DNA of 64,000 bases from Sequoia sempervirens (GCA_007258455.2 VDFB02358134.1:214753565-214817564); one strand, 5' to 3'; positions 34,271 to 46,854 are shown, counted from the first letter of the stretch. Notes: generated by a model not told the origin, from the letters alone. Made by a program: numbers and translations.

Positions 34271-37200
34271 TGTTCCTATAACACACATGCCTTGTTCAAA
34301 ACAGGGACCCTCTCTTTTTTCCTTCGTCGAATCAATTTTTTCCTTCACCTCATTTTACATGCCCCTTAATTTTGAGTTACAAGTGGTTAGGAAGTCCCAA
34401 GGTCATCATCTTTAGTTGACCAATGTTCACCACCCAAGAAATTTCCAAGTCATTGGCCTTCACAGGGTTTCCTTGGCAAGTTTACCTTAAGATTCAAATT
34501 TGGTGTCCTTTGCCTCATGCGGGTCTACCCTTGTGAGCTTCCCTTTGCGCATGCCAGTATTTCCCTCGCTAATTCACCGACAATTGACACGGGAAATATG
34601 CCCACATAATGGGTTTCATGCCCTCCACAGCCAATTTCTTTCACCGCCCCATTGAACGGCAATGCTCGAGGTTTCATCTGCCCTGTGAGACTTGACTTTC
34701 TTGCCATCCTTCTTTTGAAACTTGTGCCCAACTACCCTATTGGTCACCATACAAGCAATAAATGTAGTTCATTAATGCTTTTTTCCTGTAAATAGGAGGG
34801 TCAACCTATTATTTTCACTAACACAAGTCAGAGAATTGTCAAAACTCAGATAATCGTCGCCTCATCCATGCCCTTACAACCTTTCAGCCAATTTAAAGCA
34901 TTGTGTTCATCGAATTCTTTGAGTTTCTTAGGTATGACCATTGTTGCCCAACTAAAGCATCCTTTAAGTTGAATTTCTAAGATTAACTAAAACTTTAAGG
35001 AAAAAATTTAAAATTCTTTAAGCGGCATATTCACCACAAAATTCTACATCAACCCATTTAAAAATTCCTCAAAAATTGATTAAACTCTTCCCCTAAAATC
35101 CATGCAGAACTTCACCTTCCCACTACCATTCTTCACCAGAGCTTTGAGACGTATACGACCTGCAAACCCTTTTTCACCACTCAAAATGACTTTCAAATGG
35201 AAGCCTAAGCATTACAACTTTGTGGGTCCGCCTTTGCGGACAGATGTCACACTATCGCTACTTTGGAAACTCAAATGAAAACCTAAGTGAAAGTGTGAAA
35301 CCTAAACCCTATGCAAGTCTGTTGTTGCAGGCCATTGTGTGTGGGTGGCCTTGTCTGGTGGCTATTTTTGAAATGACCACCTCCTATCAATAGCCTCCCT
35401 TGTGGGTTCTATCAAGTCCATTTCCTTCGAATGACTAAAGCAATGTTTCATTATGGATCTCTCATTGTAGACTCTTGTCCTCTCATCGTCATCATTTCAC
35501 ATGCTTCCCTCTAGTAGTGAGACCCCTGCTCCTGCCCACACCATGAACCCCATAGTATTCCTTGACGGTGTTGCCTCGACCTCTCAGAATAAAATGTTAA
35601 GTCTTAATCCTTTGTAGACCAAATCTTGCGGAAGTCTCTCCGCGGGTTGTCACGTCCTCACTATCGATCAAAGTAGCCGAGAACCCTAATCAGTCTGCCA
35701 TGTGGGCTCTGACCTATTAGTCTCCCCTCAGGTTGTTAGGCACAAAATGACAGAGTAAAAGGGCATTGCAGGTCCTCCTTTGTAGGTCACCGCCTGTGGC
35801 CTATCGTCAACTTTTCGTCATTAGCAAACGGTCATGCCCTACCATTTTCCCACCTTGCAGAGCTCGATCACTCTACTATCATCTGGGTTCCCATTAGAAA
35901 AGTGGTTAATGTCGATGCCTTTTGCAGACCTGATGATGCAAACCTCCTCCTACGGGTTGCCATATCCTTGCCTCCATCCTTGAATAGCCTTCAGGCAGCG
36001 TCCTTCCACCAGTCCTTGCCCACAAACTTCTAAACAACTGAAACCAAAGGGACATTACCCAGGCCACCCAAGCCACTTACGGACCCCGCTGTGTAGGATT
36101 CCCATTGTGGGTTTATGCCTAGTGACCACTATTTTCAATGGAAAAACTCTGAATGTCTAAGGCATCCCCTACCTTTGCCCACCTTAAGCCGACATAAGCA
36201 CAGTAGCCAATTGAACACCTCCAAGGACCTCTTCGATGATTTCCCAACGTACCTAAACATCTTGGAGCCTTAACTAACCTCCAAATTTTGAATGTGAGAT
36301 TTTGAGTGTGGGTGGCTGCCTGTGGGCCATCATGTGCTCAATGTTGTTTCCCTTCTGCCTCCTCCTGATGGCTCCCATTTGAGGGAAACCCGCATCCCTT
36401 GGCCTACACTGCTATATTTGACCCAAATGAATTCCAAAGAATGAACATTAATGAATATCATGATCTCTAGAAGATGAATTTTTGGGTCTAACCTTTGTTT
36501 TGTAGGATTCCACTAATGCTCCTCTATTTTTTATATAGATATGCTTACTGCATTTTTGTTTTCAAGATTTATGGAATTTGTTGCAGGCACATCAGGGTAG
36601 TCTGCAAAAAAAATAAAAGGGAAAGAAGACTACCAAAGCACCGAGGGGAAAAGAGGAGAAAGACCAAATGAAGTATTAGTTCCACAGGGTGGAAGTCACC
36701 TCCAAGGTTACCTCTATGTGAGATTCAATACCAGATACCAACCTGGGACATGTAGACATAGATTAATTTAGACAAAGAATCACAAGCAATACCATCACTG
36801 ATAATGCATGGAAGATCTGAAAGAGTGGCCTAGCGAAGGCAGTCAGCTTCCCCCCTGTGCTTGTGGCCCTAAAACTTGTAATGGCTTGTAGAGAGTGCTA
36901 CCACAGTGGTAATAGAAAAATGATAGATCATGAAGGCAGGGTGTTGGTAGACCTGTCTACTCGGTCCATAGGCAAGACTTTCCATATCCTGACATTCAAC
37001 CAACATTGGTTGAAAGAAAAGAGGGGAAGTGCTACTAAGGTACCACATGAGCTCTTCAGAAGTGATTTCCATGAAGATTACGATGATTTGGTCACTCTAC
37101 TAAGAAAAGTAATGGTCCTCCCTAGTGTTTCCTTCTTTTAAGAGTGGATGTTTTATTTCATAAAATAGATCATTCATGGAAATTCAAAGTTTTGTTGTAC

Positions 37201-39126
37201 CAAGATCATCAATAACACTATGCATGCACAGTTTATGGTTGTAAAGAAGACGTCGCAGTTCTACATGACCTCCTACCTAGTATACCTACTAGCAAAGGCA
37301 TTCCCATACAAAAGCCTCTTTGTTGCATGAAATCCAAATCCAGGAAGTAGGGAGATCAAGGTATATGACCACTACCCACAATTGTAGTACAGGAATTTTG
37401 AGAGGGAATATCAGAGAGTAAATGATGCCTTCATCGGGCATATTATCATACTCCTTGGAGGGGATTTTTAGAGAAGAGTCTCACAAAGTTCTTTTCTATT
37501 CATTCAGAGGTTCGGGTTCCTCTTCATTCAGTTCCCAAAGTTCACATACATTAGAATAGAGGGCTTCTATGAAAGACCTTACAAGCTGCCCCGGTACCCA
37601 AACAACTAGATGATTATACTAGAAGTCTCCCGATAGCTACAAAAATTCCACACTTTTCTAAGTGACAAGTACCAGGCAGCAATTCCATATCCCCTCAATT
37701 TTAGGGAAGGAATGTATGCCATCCCTGCTACCTAGTTTGCTGAATATTCTAAAAAGGAGAGAGTGGAGTAATGTTTAGACCACCACACAGCCTGACCCAT
37801 GATGGATCCCTATGGAAAACTAAATAAGTTTTTAAGAAAGTAGTATGCCCACTTGCCTCACATAGAAGATTTATGGGCCAACTGCAAATATTACAAAGTG
37901 AGAATGAGACATTACATGCAATTGATAGCCCAGTTTGTGTGGTCAATCAACCTGCTCCTGATATCTGACCAGATTATGGAGGAAGATGACACCATCCTGG
38001 ATGAAAGATTTGATGTTGTGGTCGAGTTTTTGTTGCCACTAATTGATTGGGATGAAGAATTCAATGACCTCGACATTGTAACACGGTCAATCAAGAATAG
38101 AACCAAACAGTGGGTGGGTGCTCAAATAGCCTAGCTCAAGCTACAGGGTGTCGTGTTAACATACGGAGAGCTCATAAATGAGCTCAAGAGTGAAATAGAT
38201 AGCGGGGAAACTACTGCCCCAATAGGAGAAATTTCCAAATCCCCTCTAGTGACCAAATCAAGAAAGAGGAAGGATATGTCTGAGCGTCAACCCAAACACA
38301 AAGTCTATACATAAAAGGCCTCAAAAGGAAAATCCTCATCGAAAAAAGGAAAAGAAGGATAATTTAGAGAGATGCCAACCATCATGGAGGATCTACAACA
38401 TGAAGGAGAAGAAGAGGTCGAGCAACCATAATCACCACCTGCTACCTCTACTCCTGCCATTCCCATTGTCATCACTACTCCACTACCCCCTGCATCTCAG
38501 GCATTGTGTGTTTACTCTCCACCTATGGTGGAAATTTATTTTCATCTTGCTTCGACCTCACAAATGGCCCCAATTATGGTATTAGACTCCTCTTCAGTCA
38601 CGACAACCCTATTGTCATCTACCTCACTACCCCCTCCATTACCTACTATTTCAAATGCAATATATTTAGTTTCCACAACTACCATGCCTTCTCTTACCTT
38701 ACCTGAGGAATTTTCCAAGTATATGCCAAGAATACCCATCAAGATCTCTAGGGTGATAATGAACCCCACTATCCAAGTAGTGATATCCCAAATCATTGTT
38801 GGCCTGCCCATTCCTCCACCACCCATAGAGTCACCCAAAATGGGGGCTACTATTCAAATATCAGAAGAGATGGAGAAGAGACAAAGGGAGGCCACTAAAG
38901 GAATAATGGAGGAGCTTGAAGACCCTTTCGAGGAAGAATATTTTGAACATCTACAAGGTGGGTTGAGCATAAATGTAGATGAGGTGGCAACTGATGAGGA
39001 AAATTCACAATCTTCGAAGGAGGATGCTAAAGCCCTCAATGCTATGTACATAATAGAGACCTCTGATCAATATCTTGAAGAGGATTTGTCCCAATAGCTC
39101 AAGGACACAGGAGAGGAGGTGGAATC
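34271..39126 (+). mobile_element. Second D-family element (D2), 3' end lost in assembly gap
   Basis: It starts TGTTCCTATAACACACATGCC then CAAAACAGGGACCCTC, aligning with the D start (TGTG...CACACACGCCCC...AAGGACCCTC). From this start to the acceptor-like site before the ORF is 2.3 kb, against 2.48 kb in D. The leader is also GC-richer than its flanks. The ORF at 36588-39126 is homologous to that of D. The right end is unknown because of the N gap and a TIR element. Confidence 0.65.
36588..39126 (+). pseudogene. D2 copy of the unknown long ORF, heavily decayed
   Basis: An acceptor-like TTTGTTGCAG precedes it. Conserved with D in order: a CREC-Y-H block against CARHYDQG; EGRVLVDLSTRSIGKTFHI against QGRVIANLNPVSIAQTFDM; MTSYLVYLLAKAFPYK against MTSYLVYALARFHPYK; FLFIQFPKFTYIRIEGF against FIQFPTFSYIQIDGY; and YKLPRYPNN against YRLPRYPTD. 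The tail differs: a Lys-rich block, then a Pro/Ser/Thr linker, and an acidic end (38700-39095). There are many stops and frameshifts. Function unknown; conservation of the globular part is the main clue. Confidence 0.7.
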
Positions 39127-39226
39127 NNNNNNNNNNNNNNNNNNNNNNNNNNNNNNNNNNNNNNNNNNNNNNNNNNNNNNNNNNNNNNNNNNNNNNNNNN
39201 NNNNNNNNNNNNNNNNNNNNNNNNNN
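39127..39226. other. Assembly gap (100 N)
   Basis: Exactly 100 unknown bases, probably a fixed-size scaffold gap of unknown true length. It hides the end of D2 and the left end of a TIR element. Confidence 0.99.
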
Positions 39227-40023
39227 AGACGTGTTTTTTCCAAATTCAACAAATTTTCACATAATCGGGTTCGTGCTCACCATCAAGATTGCATCTGGTT
39301 CAATATCAAGAAAATCGAACACATGGGTAATGTTAGGTTCTTTATTAGCTTTCCAACGATGTAATTTTTTTCACTTTCTAACAATGTTAAGCCTTTCATC
39401 CATAATTTCTTTTGTTTGTATGTCCGTTTTTCTTCAAAAAGTAGTGTTTGGTATTTTTTCACTATAAATTAACCGTTCATCAAAATTTGAAATAAATTAC
39501 ATTTTTAGAAACTAGACTCCATTCTACAATTTAAAAAAATAAAATTTTAAAAATCTATTAGTTTCAAAAAAATTTAGGGGGAGCACGGCCAAAATTCTGC
39601 TTTTTAGGAAGTGCCCACTTAGAAAATTAATAAAAAATCAAATATTCATTAAAAAATTATCATAAAATATCCAGTCCTTACTACATACTATTATCTAACT
39701 TTTGACTAGAGCGATTTTAAAAATACTACAAAAAAGTCCACCGTGCTCGGGTCACACAAGAGTTGCTATGTTATGTTTTTCTGACAGAAACAACAACAAT
39801 TTGTGTGTGTCCCTCTTTTGAACCCCTTGATCTCAACCATTTTCAAAATAAATTAGTAGTTTAGAAAGTAGACTCGGAGCATTGCGGTCCTTATTTTTGT
39901 TCCATCAAGAAAATTTGAGTGTAGCTATCCTCAATTTTACGTCCAAGGTCAGTATTTCCTGATTTCAGAAAAAAAGTGGCCACTTAAGCCCCTTTTTTGG
40001 GAACCATCTTGGTGCACTTACCC
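39227..40023. mobile_element. TIR element T2, left end in gap
   Basis: It ends GGTGCACTTACCC at 40023, like T1 and T4. The interior matches T4 (42310-43225) closely, sharing AGAAACTAGACTCCATTCTAC, TAGGGGGAGCAC, TTTTGAACCCCTT and GTCCAAGGTCAGTATTTCC-like text. No coding capacity. Confidence 0.75.
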
Positions 40024-40174
40024 TATCATCAATTTTCAACACATTTTCATTGAGAAATGAGTCAACATTTGGTAATGCTAAAGGTGAGGAAGTCTCAGCT
40101 AAATGTTCAATTAATGCTTGGCCCTTGATTTATTTTTTGGGAACAAACTTAAGGTCAAACTCAGTTAACAACAT

Positions 40175-40961
40175 GGGTATGTGCAGGATCATGATGGGCC
40201 AAAAAGTGGCGATATGATGGGTATTTGTAGGGAATGTAGCTGACGACTTTTTTTTTACCAAAAATTGATGAAATGAAAAGGGTTTTAAAGGAGATTCTCA
40301 GCTTTCCACCAATATAAATTATTCTTTACTTTGAATTTAATAAATTATTATTATTCATTTTCTATTTGAATTATGACTAAAGTCCCGATTGATAGGTTGA
40401 TTGAAAAACATCGATAGCTTTTAAACAATATCACATTTTTGAATCCAAAACACATCACATTCTATGATTTGCATACTATAGGATTAAAAAAAAAAAAATG
40501 AATTTCTTAAAGTTTTGACCAAGTTAAGGTGGTCATACAAGTTTTATATTTTTTAAAATTGTAATAAAAATTCATAATTAATTATTTACTTGGAAAACAA
40601 TTACAAAAATTATGCATCACATCCAACATGAGTCCTCTACTTATGTCTAAAATATTATAAAAAAATATTATCATTTTATTGTGGTTAGGGTGGTCAGACA
40701 AACACCTACTTCTTATTTTTTCCTTGAAATTTAAGTACTACTGCATTGAAATTTCAAATTTTCACCAAATAGATTTAAAAAAAAAATAAACCTAGTAGTT
40801 TAGAATCTACATTCATTTTTCTATTGATTCTATTCTTACATATTTTTGAAATAATATATATAACTTATTCAAATTTCTACATCAAGTTGCCTAACTCTGA
40901 TTTTTCTGAATTTTTTGCCACTTAAGGGTCTGTTTTTTCCATAATGATCTTGCACATACCC
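40175..40961. mobile_element. TIR element T3 (787 bp, TSD ACAT)
   Basis: Left GGGTATGTGCAGGATCATGA and right (reverse) GGGTATGTGCAAGATCATTA, flanked by ACAT at 40171-40174 and 40962-40965. Closely similar to T5 over its full length. No ORF. Confidence 0.93.
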
Positions 40962-42065
40962 ACATAACCCACTTAGCTAATTGTTCAAAAAAAAATTGTT
41001 TTAGCAAAGATAATTTTTAAAGCATCAAATTTCATAATGATAGGCACTTCCACATTTAAAAATTAATGTCTCAATTTGTTGGTAGGAAGACAAGAGCCAA
41101 AAAATAATTTTCTATAGTTGTATACCAAGTTTCATAATCAATCAATATTCAACTAATGTAGTAAACATGGTGCTCCTTTTCATTCTCATCTTGTTGCTCA
41201 CCAATAACACAACAAGAGCATGGGTTAATGCTAATATGTAAAGGATAAAAGGTTTTCCTTGAGTAATTGGTTGCAAGATGGGAGGATTAGCTAGATATTG
41301 TTTCAAGCTCTCAAAATATTTTTGATAATACTCACCCCATTTAAATTTTGATTCTTTCTTAAGGAGCTAGGTAAAGGGTTCAAAGTTTTATCCATCAATG
41401 ATTTAACAAAATGATGAATAGCTTGAATCTTTCCTTGTAAGGTTTGCAATTGCAAAATATTCTTAGGAGGTGGCATGTTTATTATAGCATCAATATTATT
41501 TGTTTCCACCTTAATGCCTCTATGTGACACTATAAAACCCAACATTTTCCACTCTCCACACCAAAAACACATTTCTTTGTGTTTAACCTCATGTTTTATT
41601 TATGCATTATTTCAAAGATTTTTCAAAGGATTTTGACATGATCTTGACGCATTATAGATTTAGGCAAAATATCATCAACATAATCTTCCAAAATGTTATG
41701 TATGAAATCATAGAATATTTGTGCCATAGCTCTTTGATATGTTGCTCTAGCATTTTTCAATCCAAAAGGCATAACAACCCAACAAAACGTTCCCTAAGGT
41801 GTAGTGAAAGTTGTCTTGTATTGATCTTGAGGGTTGATTTAAATATTTGATTATATCCTGAAAAACTATCCATGAATGATAATAAGGCACATCCTACAAT
41901 TAAATTCACTATCATATCAATATTAGGAAGGGGAATATCATCCTTTAAAGATGCTTTATTAAGATTGCAAAAATCCACACACATTCTAATGCGATTATTA
42001 GGTTTTTCCACTGCTACAATATTAGATATCCAAGGTGAATAATCAATAAGGCGAATGAAACCAAT

Positions 42066-42125
42066 TTGGAAGAGAAAGAAAAAGAGAAAAATAAAGAGAA
42101 AGAGAAAGAAATTTTCAAAGAAAAA
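42066..42125 (+). repeat. GA/AAG-rich simple repeat
   Basis: Purine-only AGAAAG/AAAGAG runs at the right edge of the gypsy RT fragment. They make the minus-strand frame read as a Phe/Leu-rich tail that should not be taken as protein. Confidence 0.85.
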
Positions 42126-42299
42126 CATAACATGATCACGTTATAACACACACGAGTTATGTTTTCTTTGGAAATTTCAAATCCTTTGACCTAGATTTTC
42201 CTTGGTCTAGCAACCAAAAAGGTTTGGAGTGACATTTAAATGTCCAAAGATGTATTTTTACAAATAGTAAGAAAATTGACATAATCTTGAGCATACTCC

Positions 42300-43225
42300 C
42301 CATTAGATTTGCATGTGTTTCAATGCCAAGTCAAAAAATACCATGATAATGTTAAGCTCTCTCTTAGCTATCTAATCATGTAGTTTTTTTCACATTTTGA
42401 GTATGTTAAACTTTTCATCTTTAATTTTTTTGTTAAATTGTATCCACTTTTTGTCAAAAATGAATTTGTAATATTTTTTATTTTATTATTTAACCTTCAT
42501 TGAAATTTTAAATAAACTACATTTTTTAGAAACTAGACTCCATTCTACACATATTTTAAAAAATGACTTTCTATCAATTTTCAAAAAAATTAGGGGGGAG
42601 CACACTCAATTTTTTATTTCTCAAGATGTATCTAGACTTTAAAAATTAGTAAAAAATCATATATACATTAAAAAAATAGAAAAAAAGTTTAGTATAATCT
42701 ACATGATGCTAGCTAATTTCTCACTAAAGTGATTTTTGAAATACTAAAAGAAAGTTAACATTTTAGTGTGGCCACACCATACGCTATGTCATATTTTAAA
42801 AAATAGGACTAATTTGTGTGGCCCCCCTTTTGAACCCCTTAATCACTATCATTTTAAAAAAAAATTAGTAGTTTAGAAAGTAGATAAGTAGGAGATATTT
42901 TTCATAGCGTGTCAAATTATGATATTGCTATCAAGATTCAACTGTGTAGTTTTATGAGTCAAAATCATTGACCCATGCTATCACGATTCTACTCATGAAG
43001 CATGGGTCAATGAGTTTGACTTGTAAAACTACATGGTTGAATCTTGATAGCAATATCATAATTTTAGAAAGTAGATTCAAAGCACTACGACTTATTTTTG
43101 TTGCATATTCAAATTTTGAGTGTAACTATTTTAAAGTTCTCATCCAAGGTCAGTATTTCCCGATTTTAGAAAAAATGTGGCAACTTAAGACCTCTTTTTG
43201 GTCTCCCACCTTTTTGTACTTACCC
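42300..43225. mobile_element. TIR element T4, left terminus not recognisable
   Basis: It ends TTGTACTTACCC at 43225 and follows the T2 sequence collinearly (AACTAGACTCCATTCTACAC; TAGGGGGGAGCAC; TTTTGAACCCCTTAATC; CCAAGGTCAGTATTTCCCG). It contains a foldback insertion. It lies against a gypsy LTR fragment on the right. Confidence 0.75.
42914..43064. repeat. 151-bp foldback (hairpin) insertion inside T4
   Basis: The ~66-base left arm (AAATTATGATATTGCTATCA...) pairs with the right arm ending ATAGCAATATCATAATTT; the loop is ~19 bases. A 14-bp direct repeat TTTAGAAAGTAGAT flanks the insertion (42872-42885 and 43063-43076). In T2 this sequence occurs once as TTTAGAAAGTAGAC, so the duplication marks insertion. 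Confidence 0.88.
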
Positions 43226-43371
43226 TAAATATTTATTTAATTAAAGGTTGGGATAGAATTGGGAGAAATGATGGAATTAATTAAATAAATAATAAATAAT
43301 TATTTAATTAATAGCTTAGGATAGGGTAAAATTAGATGTGGTTGGGTAAGGTCAAATTTTAAGTGTCTACA
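43226..43371 (-). repeat. Gypsy LTR 5' end fragment, minus strand
   Basis: On the minus strand it begins TGTAGACACTTAAAATTTGA and continues with TTAATTAAATAATT blocks, like the start of the element B LTR at 5801. The purine run GATGTAGAGAGTGG on the same strand precedes it. T4 cuts the other side. Confidence 0.65.
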
Positions 43372-43861
43372 CCACTCTCTACATCAAGACAAGTGGTGGT
43401 AAGATTTTAATTATTGTCTTGTATGTAGATGACTTGATTTTTATGAGGAATGATGATTTTTCTCATTGTTGATTTCAAAGAGGCCATGAAAAATGAGTTT
43501 GAGATGACAAAATTAGGTTTCTTAAACTATTTTCTAGGCATAGAAGTGAAGCAAATGAAATATGGGATCTTTATCTCTCAAGCACAGTATGCAGTTAAGA
43601 TTTTGAAGAGGTTTAGAATGAAAAATAGCAAATCTGAACCAACACCAATGACCATATATTTGAATTTAAGGAATATTGTAGAAAAAATGTTGATCCAACA
43701 CTGTATAAAATCATGGTTGGAAGTTTGGTGTATTTGATAGCAACTAGACCTGAAATAAAGTATGTAGTAAGTCTAAATTCTAGATTTATGGAGACTTCAA
43801 AGGAGACATTGGAAAGTAGCTAAAAGAATCCTGAGGTATGTTAATGGAAGTTCCAAGTGAT
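43372..43861 (+). pseudogene. copia element K pol, part 1 (RT end)
   Basis: It starts within RT (ILIIVLYVDDLIFM; YVDD at 43422-43433), then EMTKLGFLNYFLGIEVKQ, GIFISQAQYAVKILKRF, and decayed text to RILRYVNGSS where element J inserted. Multiple stops and frameshifts. It continues at 49734. The 5' portion is lost at the gypsy LTR junction. Confidence 0.88.
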
Positions 43862-44101
43862 TGTCAGGCGAAGATCGATAGCAAGAAGTAAAAACACTTA
43901 TAGAAAATTATATTCACCAACATAACCAACAATTACATATGAAATTGTAGAGGTAGACAATTGACAGTTTAACCATCTTTGTCAAAACTAACCATAAATA
44001 GAAAACTGAAAAAGAAACTAAAAAACTTAATCTAACAAACTAAAACATGAACATAAAATTAATACATGAACTAACAACCCTGATATGATTAATGGGTAAC
44101 A
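43862..44101 (-). repeat. 3' LTR of element J (~240 bp)
   Basis: TGTCAGGC...GGGTAACA on the + strand. The adjoining TCCCCCCCTTAATCTGAAGG gives a minus-strand polypurine tract TTAAGGGGGGGA at 44102-44113. Confidence 0.9.
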
Positions 44102-44379
44102 TCCCCCCCTTAATCTGAAGGGGTTAAACCAAGCATGCCTCTAAATATTTCAAAATTTTCTCGTCCAAGAGCCTTTGTAGGAATATTCACAGACTGATTT
44201 GCAATAGAAAAATATTTGAGCTATACATTGCCATCTTTCACATGGTGTCAAATCAAATGAAACTTGGTGCTAATGTGTTTGGTTCGATCATGAAAAATTG
44301 GACTTTTGGCCATTTTAATTGTTGATTGATTGTAAAAAAAAAGTGGTGTAGAAGAAACCTTCAAAGCCATAAGATCGTA

Positions 44380-45900
44380 GGTTTTCATATATTCAACTTT
44401 TGCAAAGGATAGAGTTGGGACTGGTTGCTTTTTAGATTTCCAAGAAATAATAACAGATCTAGAAGATGCATTAAAAAACTAGATGTAGATTTTCCATCTT
44501 CCAAATCACTTGCATAATTAGAATCTAAATATCCAAGCAATGAGATATGTGTGGCCTTTAAGTATTTCAGCCCATAGTTTTGAGTGCCTTTCAAATATAT
44601 AAGAACACGTTTGGCTGCTAACCAATGAATTTCTCTAGGTTGTTGCATGAATCTAGAGAGGACCCCAACAACTAAAGAAATATCTAGATGGGTAATAGTT
44701 GCATAAATCAAACTACCAACATGTTTCCTATATGGAGTTGCATCAACCAATGCCATAGAGTCAATGGATGTAAGTTTCAAATCTTGCTCCATTGGAGTAA
44801 TAAGAGGTTTGCAATTAGTCATGCCAAACTTAGAGAGAAGTTCAGTGCCAATATATTTTTGTTGGGAGATGAAAATATACTTGGGGTTTTGAATCGCCTC
44901 AATACCCATTTATAGTAATGAAGATAGACCAAATTAGTCATTTCAAACCCTTGCTTCAATCGAGCTTTCATAGTTTGATTATAATCCTCATTATTACTAG
45001 TAAGAAATAAATCATCCACATAAACAACAAGATAGAAAAAAATCCATCAACCTTTTTAACAAAAAGAGTTGCATCATCAAATGCAAAATGTTGGAAATTT
45101 AACTTCAAGAGATGCTCAATAAGTTTTTCATACTAGGCTTGGGCTTGCTTCAAACCATACAATGGTTTTATGATCTTGCATACCTAGTGTTCTTTCCCAT
45201 GGACTGGTTATCCTTTTGGTTGAGTCATATATACTGTTTCTTAGAGATCACCATTCAAAAATGAAGTTTTGACATCCATTTGATGAAATTTCCACCCATG
45301 TTGTGTTGAAAGAGCCAACAAAGCATGAATAGTAGTCTATTTTGTTGTGGTGCAAAAGTTTCATCATAACCTATGCCCTCTTTTTGAGCATAACCTTTTG
45401 CAACAAGTCGGGCTTTATTCTTTTCAAGTGAGCCATCTAATTTATATTTGTTTCTAAAAATCCACTTGAAACTAATAGGTCTACAACAAGCAGTGGATCA
45501 ACCAACTCCCATGTGCCATTTTTGAGAGGAGCATCAAACTCATTTTGCATAGCTTGCTACCACACTATAATATCCTTAGCTTCTTTATGGGAAGTTGGTT
45601 CAGAGTCTACTATCATATGGAGTTCATCAAGAGACTCTGAGTTACCTGCAATAGAGGATTGAGCTTGCTGCCTTTTTTTGTAAGAACTTCTTGTTCCCAT
45701 TTTTCCTATTTCGTCGGGTCTTAAATATTTCAAAGTTTTCTCAACTTGTTTGGCCCACCTGTGGGGAGATTTTGGGGGAACCAAAGGTGCTTCCATGTCT
45801 TGAGTAGAAGCTCCATGAGTGGCATGGTCATCAAGAGATTGGGAATCATCATTAGAGGTGGTTTCTTCTTGCAAATTTTGAGTTGGAGTATTGTGAGATG
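44380..45900 (-). pseudogene. Element J: RT and RNase H
   Basis: Minus-strand: spacer of ~105 codons (45,874-45,557) with acidic and Ser-rich text, decayed RT N-terminus at 45,480-45,080, YVDD at 45011-45022 (VVYVDDLFLT), then 174 open codons (44,909-44,385) with YIFISQQKYIGTELLSKF, TPYRKHVGSLIYA, VLSRFMQQPREIHWLAAKR and RNase H start GYLDSNYASDLEDGKSTS. The C-terminal RNase H is frameshifted. Confidence 0.87.
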
Positions 45901-45920
45901 GGTCATCTATAGATAGAGGT

Positions 45921-46726
45921 GGGTATGTGTAGGATCATGATGGGCCAAAAAGTGGCGATATGATGGGTATTTGTAGGGTATGTAGCTAACAACTTTCTTT
46001 TTTACCCAAAATTGATGAAATGGAAAGGGTTTTTAAAGGAGATTCTTAGCTTTCCACCAATATAAATTATGATTTACTTTGAATTTAATTAATAATTATT
46101 ATTCATTTTCTATTTGAATTATGACTAAAGTCCTGATTGATAGGCTGATTGAAAAACATCTATATCTTTCAAATGGTATCACATTTTTGGAATCCAAAAC
46201 ATGCATCACATTCTATGCTTCATATACTATAGGATTTAAAAAATAAAAATTGAATTTCATGAAGTTTTGACCAAGTTAAGGTGGTCAGACGTACAAACTT
46301 TATATCTTTTAAAAGTTGTAATAAAAAATTCATAATTAATTATTTACTTGGAAAAAAATTACAAAAAAAATGCATCACATTCGAACATGAGTCCTATACT
46401 TATGTCTAAAATGTTATAGAAAATAATTACCATTTTATTGTTGTTAAGGTGGTCAGACAGACACCTACTTCTTATTTTTTCCCTGCAATTTAAGTACTAC
46501 TGCATTGAAATTTAAAAATTTCACCAAATAGATTGTTTTTAAAAATAAAAATAAACCTAGTAGTTTAGAAACTATATTCAATTTTCTACAAATTCTATTC
46601 TTACATATTTTTGAAATAATATAGATAACTTATTCAAATTTTTACGTCAAGTTGTCTAACTTTGATTTTTCTGAATTTTTTGCCACTTAAGGGTCTATTT
46701 TTTCCATGACGATCCTGCACATTACC
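45921..46726. mobile_element. TIR element T5 (806 bp, TSD AGGT)
   Basis: Left GGGTATGTGTAGGATCATGA, right (reverse) GGTAATGTGCAGGATCGTCA, flanked by AGGT at 45917-45920 and 46727-46730. It aligns with T3 throughout with small differences. It sits between the integrase and RT regions of element J. Confidence 0.92.
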
Positions 46727-46854
46727 AGGTGTTATAGATGGTTCCAACAAAAATGGTTCTAAATGATTTATCGCCACCCCCCTCCCCCCATATTGAGGAA
46801 TTTCACATGGATGTTCTTTCCAAGCAAGAAATTTGGAAAATTTGTCAACTTTTT

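Larger units (their letters stand above)
40024..42240 (-). pseudogene. Ty3/gypsy RT-RNase H fragment, minus strand, split by T3
   Basis: Minus-strand reading from ~42,060: GFIRLIDYSPWISNIVAVEK, RMCVDFCNLNKASLKDD, PLPNIDMIV, SFMDSFSGYNQI, then MPFGLKNARATYQRAM, catalytic YVDD at 41671-41682, MLGFIVSHRGIKVE and MPPPKNILQLQTLQGK. These are canonical gypsy RT motifs through the connection region. Frameshifts and stops are present. Left of ~41,250 only weak RNase H-like text remains. TIR element T3 sits inside at 40175-40961. Confidence 0.85.

Noticed and set aside
42066..42128. Signal-peptide-like Phe/Leu-rich start of the minus-strand gypsy RT frame
   Set aside because: It is the complement of an AGAAAG simple repeat, not a real N-terminus.
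45557..45874. 105-codon minus-strand frame as an independent host gene
   Set aside because: It lies between integrase and RT of copia element J, where all copia polyproteins have an acidic, Ser-rich spacer.
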